Below are positions 27,917 through 39,600 of a DNA stretch of 64,000 nucleotides, piece after piece. This stretch comes from Buxus sempervirens (lineage: Eukaryota; Streptophyta; Magnoliopsida; Buxales; Buxaceae): NCBI GenBank assembly GCA_947561395.2, contig OX387186.1, positions 5,238,835 through 5,302,834 of the forward strand, written 5' to 3'. The notes under the pieces are model-generated. The model was not told the DNA's origin. It did not search any database and saw only the letters and a program-made list of their open reading frames with translations. Within the stretch, counting starts at the first letter, position 1. Every line of letters begins with the position of its first letter. A program made the translations under genes and the position numbers.

Positions 27917-29180
27917 GGTTTACACCTATACCACCCCTTTACCAACCTATATATAGCTCTAGTTTTTAACCAACTTGAAGTTTTTTTCCCTTGATAATAT
28001 TAATAATTGACTTAAAAATATATATTTTTATTTTTACTTGCAACAAACTTTTAATTATCCAACTAAAAAAAAGGAAATAAATGTAAAAGTATAAGAATAT
28101 TTCAAATCAAGCATATTCCGTCACATCCATGCATCCTATCATGTAATAGGGACCACCTAATGTTCCGACTTTCACAAGACCTGAATAATCATCTCTAAGA
28201 ATTCACATTTCCTCATGAATTCTTTTGAGGTAGTATAGTTTTGTTTTCCAATACTACGACACTTCTTTCCTCGGGCGATTACAAGTGGCCCTCCAGTAAG
28301 CTTCCATTGTCATCTTATTGAAATAGTTGTCATGGCCTGGTACGTTACGTACAACCTTGAGAACCAAACTACAGCAAACATTGCTCCAACAATTCTGGAT
28401 ACACATCATTGGTCCCCATTCTTACAATACAAACCACTTGATTTTGTAGGGGATAAGGAACTCGTGCCAGTGAGTAGCATGGATTAATGAAGCAAGTGTC
28501 TATCACCTAATTCATGTCATGGCACGCGAGGCTAAGGAATTATTTCTTATGGCACGGGGAAATAATAATATCGTCTTCTATGAGTGCTGCTATGGTTTCG
28601 TTCCTTTCTTGTTTTTGTGTTTCATTTTCCTTTTTTTGATCTTTCTCTAATTTGTTGCATCTCACTTTCGTGTGCAATCTCTCACCAAAATGAAAGTATA
28701 AAATGTCCTTATTGGACCTTGACTTGTAAACTTTGTTCAAAGGCTCGTAATGACCAATTTACACACTTACGGATCCTGTTAAAAAACTTGTAACAAGCCA
28801 TTCTATCAACTTATAAACACCCTTAAACTGATTTATAACAATCTAGTTATTTACTGACCCGTAAACCTTATAGAAAGAATCCTTTTCAAAGACTTGTAAT
28901 AACTTATTTAGACGTATAAACAAGAACAAAGGACTTGTAATTTATGTGTTATTTAAACATTTAAAAATGACACTTGTTTTCAATTATTTTAAAAATATAA
29001 TTTTTTTTAAATTATCTATAAATTCGAGACTGAATCTGAATTTATTTTAAACATATCATTGAAACGACCTTTTGAAATCATCTGCCGCCTTTTAGTGCAG
29101 TCAACTTTGCAGCTAAACCAAGACGCTGACATGTGTAGCATCCGACACTTGTGAAGTTAAAATTTTAATTTTAATTTTTG
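27917..29180. other. Intergenic, between divergent TRF4-like gene and TPC1
   Basis: AT-rich, with loosely repeated gacttgtaataactt words at 28780-28950. ORFs here are short and featureless. No gene was seen. Confidence 0.5.
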
Positions 29181-29186
29181 GGAAAA

Positions 29187-29510
29187 ATTGGGTTTTAGTG
29201 ATACTTTTTTTCAATAATTTAGATTCAATTATCAAATTCATGGTAATTAAGAATTACTAATACTTTTTTAAAATAATTGAGAATCAGTATTATTTTATTG
29301 TCCTAAAAAATTCCTTCCAAAAATACTCCAAAATACTTGCAAATTTCGCTTGTAATAAAATCAGTAAAAAGGGTTTTCAAAGACTTTTGAAGGTATGTTT
29401 GGGAAAATTTTTCATGAATAGTAAAATGATATTGATTATTAATTATTTTAAAAAAGTATTACTAATTCTTAATTAACAAGAATTAGTTAACTAAATCCCA
29501 TTATTTTATT
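29187..29510. mobile_element. Foldback MITE upstream of TPC1
   Basis: Long inverted arms, about 29241-29295 and 29417-29475, share a core of ttaagaattactaatacttt and its complement with roughly 85-90% identity. The outer ends are gggttttag and the complement of ctaaatccc. No coding capacity is seen. The precise ends and any target duplication were not resolved. It lies 1.1-1.4 kb upstream of the TPC1 start codon. Confidence 0.65.
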
Positions 29511-29578
29511 TGGAACGCGAGTTATAGTTGAAAAAATCCTACCCGTCAAACTCTGCACGTTGAAGCATCACACTTGTA

Positions 29579-29726
29579 GTCAACGGCATCAGACGATTTC
29601 ATCCCATTAAAAAAAAATAAACACGATTCTGGTGCAATTAACCGGACGCTTTGACTTTGTATACCGGCCACGCCAGTCAACGGCGTCAGACGATTTCATC
29701 CCATTTAAAAAAAAAACACGATTCTA
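29579..29726. repeat. Direct repeat pair upstream of TPC1
   Basis: Two copies of a block of about 52 bp beginning gtcaacggcatcagacgatt (29579) and gtcaacggcgtcagacgatt (29676), each running through an A tract into acacgattctgg or acacgattctag. The period is 97 bp. It lies about 0.9 kb before the TPC1 ATG. Confidence 0.8.
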
Positions 29727-30029
29727 GCCTTTACGAGTCGAAACATCTATTTATTTATTTTTTTATAATTCGAAACATCTATTTTAGCACTCCACGCGTA
29801 ACATCGCGACAATAAATTCACCATTCATGTCGGTATTAGTTTCGTTTCACAACTGAGTGGCACTTTCATTCCACAGAAGACGCTGCTTTATCCGGCTTTA
29901 CTGACACGCGGCATGACACGACTACTATTTTTTGCCGAAAAGTGAAAGAATTTTTTTTATCGGGATAATTGAAGGAGTATCGTCTGGGCAAAATAATCTA
30001 CAATTTTTTTTTGAATTGGTTACTGTATT

Positions 30030-30155
30030 TGTATTTGAAATGGGATGCCACGTTGAGCATCTCATGATTAATAAATTTTTAAGTGGACCCCATATAAAAA
30101 TAAAAATCATTAACATGGATGCTCGACGTAGAAGCGTCCACTTCGGTAAGCAACT
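30030..30155. mobile_element. MITE with palindromic arms (copy 2)
   Basis: The left arm gggatgccacgttgagcatctc and a right arm whose reverse complement reads ggacgcttctacgtcgagca share the layout and words of the element at 7917-8083, including ggaccccat/gagccccac in the middle. The ends are less clear than in copy 1. It sits 460-590 bp upstream of the TPC1 start codon. Confidence 0.55.
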
Positions 30156-30615
30156 TCCAGTAAGCAATTTAGGCTTACATTACATACGATCATCTCCGTC
30201 ATTGACGCAGCACACGATGCTATCCCATCTAACGGATAATTTCGAGAAGGATAAAGATCATATGTCCCATCCGATTCCGTCCTCTTCGTTTAACTTCTGT
30301 CGGTCGAAAACTTTCGGTCATTTTTGGGGTGTCAGTCTACGATTTTTATGTACTGACAGACGAGAGAGAAGATGGAGAAGCCTCGAGGATCGGATTCTTA
30401 TTCGCCTTCTCACAGCTTGTCCTGCTCTTAAATTTTCGTACAGTCTGCATCTAGAGTCTCCGATTTATCCAGAGACGGAAAGCAGAGATGACAGACGAGC
30501 CTCTCCGATCGGGTTCTTAACCGTTGTCACCCCTAGATATCTCCGATCTTAATTTGACGGTAAGTTTTGGAGTCTTACGAGTTTCCGATTTCTCCCCGGA
30601 CCGAAGCCAAGGAAG

Positions 30616-33600
30616 ATGGAGGATCCTTTGATTGGTGGAGAGAGTAGCAGCGAAAACAGCGGCCAACAGAAGCCGAGGGTGTATCAAAGAAGGTCTGATG
30701 CCATCACTAACGGCACGCGTTATCAAAGGGCCGCAGGACTTGTTGATCTGGTTAGACAGTGCCTTATTTTTAACGCTAAATTGTTCTGGATTCTGTTTTT
30801 AAGCATGTAATGCACCTTTTCTGTTTTTTTCTATTTTCGTAGTTCTGGAAGTGAAGCACGGTGAATTCTATATGGGTATTTAATCCTAATGCTTCAACCT
30901 AATTCCAGCGAAGCCTGACATTGATGTGATGCAGTTGGCAGTGCCGATGGCAATTTTAGTATTTTCTAAACCTGTTTTGTTGCAATATTTTGCCCTTTTT
31001 GTTTTTTTGGCGGGATTGAGAGCTTTGAAGAGTTGAAGATTGTCTGATGGGCGTTCTACAGGAGATGTAACGAGTGACCCGAAGTTGATGTTGAACAGCT
31101 GATCTATAAAAGCCAGAGTTACCGAATAACAGATAGGGTAAAAAAAGAAGCTGGCAGCAGGAGCATACATGACCATGTGGTTTTTTAGATGATAGAAATA
31201 GTGATGGTTAGTCATGGTTTATCGTGGTTGTTTTCATGGAGATATATAATGGGAAAAATATTGGACAACTAAGAAAAAAGTATATCCATAGGCTGTACAT
31301 TGCTGGGATGGAGAAATTATGGTATGGCTGAAAAAGTAGAAAACATAGGATTAGGTACGAAGAGCCTATGAGTAGCTATAATAGGTGAGTAGTTCTAATA
31401 GATGATAATAGGTGGTAAGCTCGTACAGCCCTTGGATCAAAGAGCCTATGAGTAGCTCTAGTAGGTGATAATACAAAGCTGAATGGATTGAAACGGTCTG
31501 GAGTTTGGACAGCTAAAAATTTTTTAGTGAGACTATTAGGTTGTGCAAGCAAAAGGCCTTAACTTTACATTTGTGAATAGAACATCAAATCTGCATCTTG
31601 AATATTGATTGAAGACATAATTTTAGATGTGGTGAAATGGACGAACTAGAATAAGGACATCCAACTTAACTAGTTTGTGGATTGATTGATTTGATTGTCA
31701 CCCAAGTGGTAGAGTTAAAGAATGAACACAATTCAAGGGCTTCAGTTATAATGGAAGTTACAATATAATCAAAGTCAACATTTTCATTTTCATTGCATGT
31801 TTTATAATATTGTATGCAGAATCAAAATTTTTTTTTAAACCTTCCAAATGCCGCAGTATTCACCTTTTTGCTTGTTAGTGCTCATTTCCAAGATCAGCCA
31901 CATGATGACTGCATATGTAATATCTGACTGGTTGTGAAACACTTCATATGTGATACTTGTCAAAGATTTATTTCTTGGCATGCCTTGCTTTCCAAAACTT
32001 AGACAGATTTGTTAAGTTTAATAAATTGAGGGAGCTTTATCATTTGATTAGTGATTCAATACTTCTTAGTCATATTTCTGTTTTATAGGTATGTGGTTCT
32101 TGGAAAAGAAACACATTATAAGTTCTACAGTTTCCACTTTGTTGGTTCTCCCAATCTCTTATTTCAAAAAAATTCTGAAAATCTCTCGAAAAGGTGAATA
32201 CAAGGTGGAAAAAGTAGTAGTTATATGAAGGTTATTTTAAAATAAGAGTTCTTTAATTAAAAATTTTGGATCATGAAGGGGAGAAAGAAGGAGAAATCCC
32301 AGATCTTTACGGGAGAATAAAAGCAGAATGAATTTAAAAGTGGAGTAAAATGGACTATCCAGGCTTGAGGAGATCAATTGGAGACAAAAGCCTAGATTGT
32401 TATGGTTGATGTAGGGTGACAGGAACGGCTAGTTCTTTTATAATTTGGGCAAGGATAGAAGCAATGATAATGATTGTCAAGCTCAAGGTGAACATGTAAT
32501 GTTAATGAGGAGGAACATATTAGAAAAATCTGGTATTATTCTATGGTAAGTTTTTTTTTTTTGATCAGTAATCAAGGAGATAAAAGTATATTAATGGTAG
32601 AAGATAGAAACAGAGTCTTGATGGTACATAGAATATGTACCTAGGACAACAAAGAAAAGAAAAACAGAAAAGACATAACAGGACCTAGAATATAAACCAA
32701 CCAGCCCTCTAGTCTTGGAATGTCTCCCCTATATAGAACTCATGAAAAGGAACATTCAACAAATAATTTTCTGAAACAAACCAATCGTACATCAATCTCA
32801 GAAGATCAGGAATTCTTGGAGAAACCATTTTTTTTAAAGAAGAGGTGATTTTGGTGTTTGGGGAGTTTCATGAGAGTAAAACAATTGGTTTTGGTAGCTG
32901 CACCATGGCTTTCTACATAAGGTGGTGGAGCATTGTTTGATGTTAATTTGTGGATATTATTGAGTTCCACAAATTAATCCCACTGTTCAGCTTCTTTTGA
33001 GAATTGTGACACACTTATCCAAATATGAAAGATTTTGGTTGTGGCATCTAAAATATTATTTTAAGTTGCTGGTCAATCTAGCAAAGTAAGTTTTTCTTCT
33101 TCCATGTAGCTGCTGTAGCATGCTTTTATGATAGCCTATGACAAATGAATGCTTAAAAAATAGCTTGAGTGGGGGCCTCAGTGTAACGTGTAAGATTGAT
33201 ATGGAAAAAGCCTATGACCATATCATTGGAAAATTGTGTTATGTACATTTAGAACCGAGAAAAACTGGTATTGGGGTGAGATTCAGGATTTGGATTGAAG
33301 TATCTATATCTATTCTGCATTCTTCTGCAATTTAGTTGATGGGGTGTCTTTAGAGATCTTCTAGAGCCTCAGGTGTTTGAGACGTTTGATCCTTTTTAAT
33401 GTTATGGTACTTGAGCTCCCACTGTGTGCCCTTTTTGGATATTACACATTATGGATATGGGTGTTGGAATGTGTTTCGCTGTCCTTGACTCAATGCCCAC
33501 TTTTTTTAAATCAAATTTTTGTTAAGCTGGGTATGAATCCTGGACCATAATAACAACCAGTGGCCATCTAAGATGGTTAATGTTAGTATTTCCTTGTATA

Positions 33601-36600
33601 ATTATGCTGCAATTTCACATATAAGCTTTTTTATGTTGTATTTTTATTTATAAGTGATATGCTTTGAAGTTGACCCCTTTTTTTAGTTGAATATAAACTG
33701 CCAATGTATATAATTGCTTCTTTATGCAGACAATGTATTATTATTTTTTAATGAAAATATATGTGCTTATGAACCTTGTTCACATAGTGCCGATATGCCA
33801 TATCCTACATGATGGCAAATCCGGATTCAATGTCTAGAAATATACATGTTTTGAAACTTGTACCTGAGTCCATAAAGCATTGTTCCTCGTGTTTTTTTTG
33901 AATATTTATGCAAGATATAATATAAATGAGAGATGGATAATATACCAAATTTCACCTCCTCAACTTAGGTGAACCAGAGAAAAAAACTAAAAACTCCCAA
34001 CAACACATCCCCAATCACAAACACCAATCTACTATACAAAATCATCCCAAACCCCTAGGGTCTCCCTTGAACACACCACAAGACTAACCTATACCTGTTG
34101 CCTCATCAACATCAGTGCCCACTTAGAGATCAGATCATCGTGCTCTAGCCTTGGCCAAAGAGTCGGCAACTTCATTAACTGATCTTAGCACATACTTGAA
34201 TGAGACATTTAAAGAAGAAGCTAAGGATCAAGCCTGCCGAACTGAATATATAAGCTGCCAAGGACCTTGAATCTCTTGAGTCATCCAACAAAATATAGAT
34301 TCCAAATCACCATCAACAATAAAGTGACTAAATGCTGACCTCTTTGCCTGAGATAGGCCTATGAAAACTGCTAGAATCTTTGCCCGATGGGCATCTCCTG
34401 ATCCTATCGTACCACTAAAGAAAACATGGTCCGCCCTTGATGATGCCTAAGGATCCCACCTGCTCTTGATACCCCCGGGTTTCCAACTGAACCATCATGT
34501 ACATTCATCTTCAGGACACCCAATCCTGGGGGCTGCCCTCTTAGCTGCCGGAGGTGAGGAGCGACAAATAAGAGACCACTCTAGTAGAATGACCAGTCTT
34601 GAGACTCCTCTAGAGCTCGCTATACCATTGATCCAGGTAACTATTGATACTTTGATAGCCTCCACAACTGCCTTAGACGATGAAGAGATGTCCTAAAAAT
34701 CCTCCTGTTCTGCTCACGCCATATATAGCACAAAATGTCCTGAAATAACACACGTTAAAGGATTCTGCTCCTCCTTTAAAGCATTGTTCCATCCTTCCAC
34801 CCTTCATTTGTAGTAGAAGCCTTAAGCAGTTATTGGTAAGGTGTAGAAAAGAATTAATAGTTATTTTTGTTTTGTTTTGTTTATATTTTTTTGGTTGGAA
34901 TGAGGGAGGTGTTGTGTGCATGGGATATGCTTATTCTTTCATCTTACATTGAGAATTTGAAGAGATCTTTTGTGCCGCTGGATGTACAGCCACAGGGCTC
35001 TAGCTAGCATCATTTTTTATGCTACACTTGTTTATGCAATCTTAATAAGCTAAGACGTGAGTAAGGGACATGTGTAGGAAAACAAGACATATAAGCACTC
35101 ATGAATGTTGAAGATTATGGTTTGGGGAATGAATAATTGCATGTGTGCTAATAAGTGGATAAAGCAATAATTCCAAAGTGGGTCTCAAGTGGCTAAATCA
35201 TTAAAAATTTTGTTGTTTTTGACACAAATTCCGTGTTTGAAATAGAGGACAAGAAAAAGTTTGAACAAATTACAATTTGTATTAAAATGAGTAAATGTTA
35301 CAATTTTTGTGATTCTCCTTTGATTCGATCTTCTTGACGAGTCTTTGATCTAAGGGTTGTACGAGCTTAATCTTGAACCAATCTTCAGTATTCGATTCGA
35401 GGGTTGCAAAAGCTTGATCTCGTGTAAATTCACACGTCCGGGGGACTGTTGAGATTATGTTTGGGCCCTTTGATATATATAGTTACACCTTCATTTATAA
35501 GCTTATGCTTTTTAGGTGCACCAATTGTTCAAAAAATATTTTACACAGTATGGGTTGGGCTGAGTTCTCTTCTCTTTGGGCTTAGCTAAAAATAGAATCA
35601 GTTAGCTCAAACTTAGCCCGTTCTAAAATATACTTGGGAATAATGAGCCAAATCCATCCTGAACTCACTTGTTGAGTTTTGAGTTGGGTTCAAACACGTC
35701 AAATTAAGCACATTTTCAATTAAAAGAATTTAATAAAATCTGTCAAAAATGTAAACAAAAAATGGTTTCTTGTCATACAACAAATAATTTTTCGTTTAAG
35801 ACATCATAAATCTTGTAGGTCATTCCATTGTTGATTCAATACTTCTCAAAAGTAAAAAGAATCTAACAACAGTGATATTAGGGATGTAATAGGCATCAAG
35901 CTCAAGTTGAATTTGATTGAACTCAATATGAGGCTAGATTGGGCTTTAGGGTTGTGGAAACTTTAGCTTGAACTCAATCGAAAAATGAGTCTTTTACCAA
36001 ATCCAAATGGTAAATTTTTTTTTTTAACTTATAAATTTGGGCTCTTATTCTTGCCTGGTCGGGTGGGCTTTGATTGGGCTGCACAAAAGTTATAGCTTTA
36101 TTTGCAGTACTTCTTGGAACCATCTTAACTTGCTTTCTTTTCTCTATCTCCTATTTGGGCAATACCTAAACACCCTTGGATATCTTGTAACACTTGATTG
36201 GCAATGGATTTTGATTCTCATTTTATCTTTCCTTTTTTACCCCTTTTTGAAATATTTCTCTCCTTTTTCATGGACACATGTATGGAGACATTTAGTTTTT
36301 AGACATATAGTTCTAAGAAATCCTTGATTACTTTATATAAAATGAATGTTGTTTTGCATGATTTATTGGTAAGTGTTGTGTTTGCTATTTCCATTTACCG
36401 CTTTTATTCTTTGTTACTTATTTCTTGGCTTGGTTAGCTCAATATAGATGGAAATTTGAAGGATGACAGTATTGGTGGTGGCTATACTTGTTGGCTCCAA
36501 TTTTAATATAGGTTGGTATGGATTGGTCCTTACTTGTATAGAACTGAATTAGTTAGACTTATTGGGTTGAGCCAAGTTACCAGAGCACAAAGTGATAGCA

Positions 36601-39600
36601 AGAGCATCAATTTTGTAAGTACTTGGGAGTCTAGAGGGCCTCTAAACTAAAATATATAAATTAAGTAATTTTTAAGATTTAGTTTTAGGAGTATAAAAGT
36701 ATCTAGTATAAAAAGCATGACCATAATCGTAATTACAAAGACACACATATGTACACACACATGCACACATGTATTTATGTGTACGTGTATCTACACATAT
36801 GCATGTATGTATTTTTTTGTATAAAATAAATGTTTAAATATTTTAATAAAAATCATATTTTCTTTATTCTTATAAAAATTATATTTATTTTATTTATAGT
36901 ATTTTGTTATAAAAATTCAAAAAAAATTATTTGATTAGGGAAGTGAATATATTTAATCTCGATAAATGTGAGTAATTATTTGAAAATATCAATTGGGAGA
37001 GAGTTGGAGGATAGGACTATAATAAATGCATTGCAAATGTCCCAATTTGTTCCAATTCTTGATGGATAGAAAGAAAAAATAGAAGTGGGAGACGGTTACA
37101 ATAAATGGTATATTCGAATGTGCTTCTAGTGTATAGAGAAAATGTATTGATTCAAATGAAATTGTTTTTTTTTTATTTTCTATAAAAAGCGAGTACTCAT
37201 TTGTCAAAAATGTTGTACTTACTTTGTCAAGTTAATATCTCATTTTTAAATAAATCCATGAACTGAAGGTGAATTCGCTCTCAATGCATTGATCTACATA
37301 TTGAACGTGGATACTCCAAAAAAAGGAAGTTGATTAATTGATGGAGTCAAGGTCCTTTGATGCATCAAATGTTTGTGGGAGTTGTATATCTCAGGCCAGT
37401 TTAAGTCTGATACTGATATTGATCAGCTGGCCCATACAAGTTTGATACTGGTATCGGTTAGCTGTCCATAACTCTACTTTATTATACTCTAAACCAAGGG
37501 TAATGGTGTTGAAGACATCTCAATATGCGTATTAGATAATTACTCACCTTTTTTTTGGTTGAAAATTTCTATCCAATTTTTTCCTCTGTCTTTTGTTTTA
37601 CAGTGACATGAGTTATAAATTCATTAATGATGACTTCTAAATTATTTATTGCAGTTTTCTTTGAAATGATAATAAATTGGTTCGGAACTTCTGATATCTA
37701 CTTTGTTCAGTTATTGATCTTGTTGAAAATGCATTTTGCAGGCTGAAGACGGTATTGGTTTACCAGAGCAAGTTCTAGATGAATCAAGCTTTGAAAGTGC
37801 AGCAAGATTCTATTTCATTTTTATTCGTTTTGATTTCTTATGGTCCCTTAATATTTTTGCCCTGATCGCACTAAGTTTCTTTGAGGTTAGTTCAGTTTGC
37901 TGATGAGTTGTTTGTTTTCTGTATTTTTTGAGTTGATTATAGGGAATTTAGGAATATTGGAAATAAAAAAAAGGTTGGGATTGCCTATAGAAAGTTAATA
38001 TTCTCCAGGTTTTTAATAAGGATAAGCATTTTGTAGTATCCCGTTTATAGTTATGTTATTTTGGTTTCATGTACTGTCAGTTTTATGAATTATTTTTGCT
38101 TAAATATACTGTCTTGTTTTTTTATTGATTTAAACCCTTGCAGAAACCTTTATGGTGTGCCAAGTTGACTGGACATTCTTGCAATAACAGAGAATACTTC
38201 TTCCTTGGGCAGTTGCCATACTTAACTGCTGCTGAATCTCTCGTATATGAGGTAAATACTATAAATATTTTTTTTCGAAGCTCATAGCTGTTATATACAT
38301 TTACTGAAGAATATAACTTGTGATCTACAACTTCCGGGGTCACTGCGGTCTGCATTGTGGACTTGTCAAGGGGTTTGAGTAGAACACGAAATATGGTGAT
38401 AGTGTCACAAATTCTGATTATCTCAATGTGTTGCAGTTTGGAATTTGAACTTTCCCACCTTCGAACTTTGAGAGTTGGCCTGTCATTCAGTGGCTGGATC
38501 ATGCTTCCCTAGATCTTCGCTTGTCATTCTATTCAATTCTTGGTGGAAAACAGTGCACCAATGGGACTCTAAATAGTGGAATGTTATTGCTCGGTTCAAA
38601 GAGGGGAGATCTTTCTTGTTGTTCCAATTTCTGTCCAATGAAATGGGACCTTTACTTTTTTTGATCGATTAAAAAAAAAAAAAAAGTAAAGGTCCCATGC
38701 ATACATAATAATGGTCCCCACTTCCTAAACGGGACCTTTACTTTGTTCCTTTCTTTTTGTTTCTTGATGTTTGGCATTCCTCATTTGAGTGTGTGGTGAT
38801 AATGCCTATTAGTTGAGTGTGGGTGAGGATATTTGACCTTCTCTTGTATTTCCATTGCCAAGAAATATCTTTCACTTCATTGGATAATTGTTTGTTGAAT
38901 GTATCAAAACAATCCTTGGTGCTGATAAAATGAAGATAACAGATAGGCTCGACTCATGGTTACAAGATCTAATAGAGGAAGTGAATGCACAGTGTTTCAC
39001 TAATATTTAGGAAGTGGAGACCATCATTATGTATGCATGATTTGTCTTGAGACTATCCTGGACTGACCCTCAAAGGCTTCCATGGTTAATGGGTTGATAG
39101 TTATTTCCAAATTCTTGTTCTTTGGAGGGTTTGTTCCTAATCCTAACAAGAGATAGAACAGAGTCATTGAGGCTGATTTCGGAAATCTTGGATCCTCGGT
39201 GGTAGAGGTATTTCCAATTTTTGTTCCCTGGCGGGTTTGTCCCTATTCATACAAGGGATAGAACAGAGTCATTAAGGGCGATTTTGGGAATCATGGATCT
39301 TCGGTGGGAGACATTGAGGTGCAAGTATTGGGTTCCATATGCCACTATTATGGCAATAAACAACTACATATAAAATAACTCATGTGAAAAGTCATAATGC
39401 TGATTAGTCTTGGAGTTGGAGAACTGGAGTGATATCTTGCACCATTTGAAGCTTTGCTTCCTAGTGTCGGACCATTGAAATCAGGGTCTCTTAAAAAGCC
39501 ATTATCCAAAGATGTTTTAAGAGAGAGTCCCATGGAGGATGTCACATCGGAGCAATCTACCACGACAAAATTCTACTCTAGGGTTCGCATTTCAGAGTTG

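Noticed and set aside
29932-30552. 206-codon plus-strand ORF just upstream of TPC1
   Set aside because: It crosses a MITE and the probable TPC1 5' leader and has no recognisable domain; considered chance or an untranslated region.
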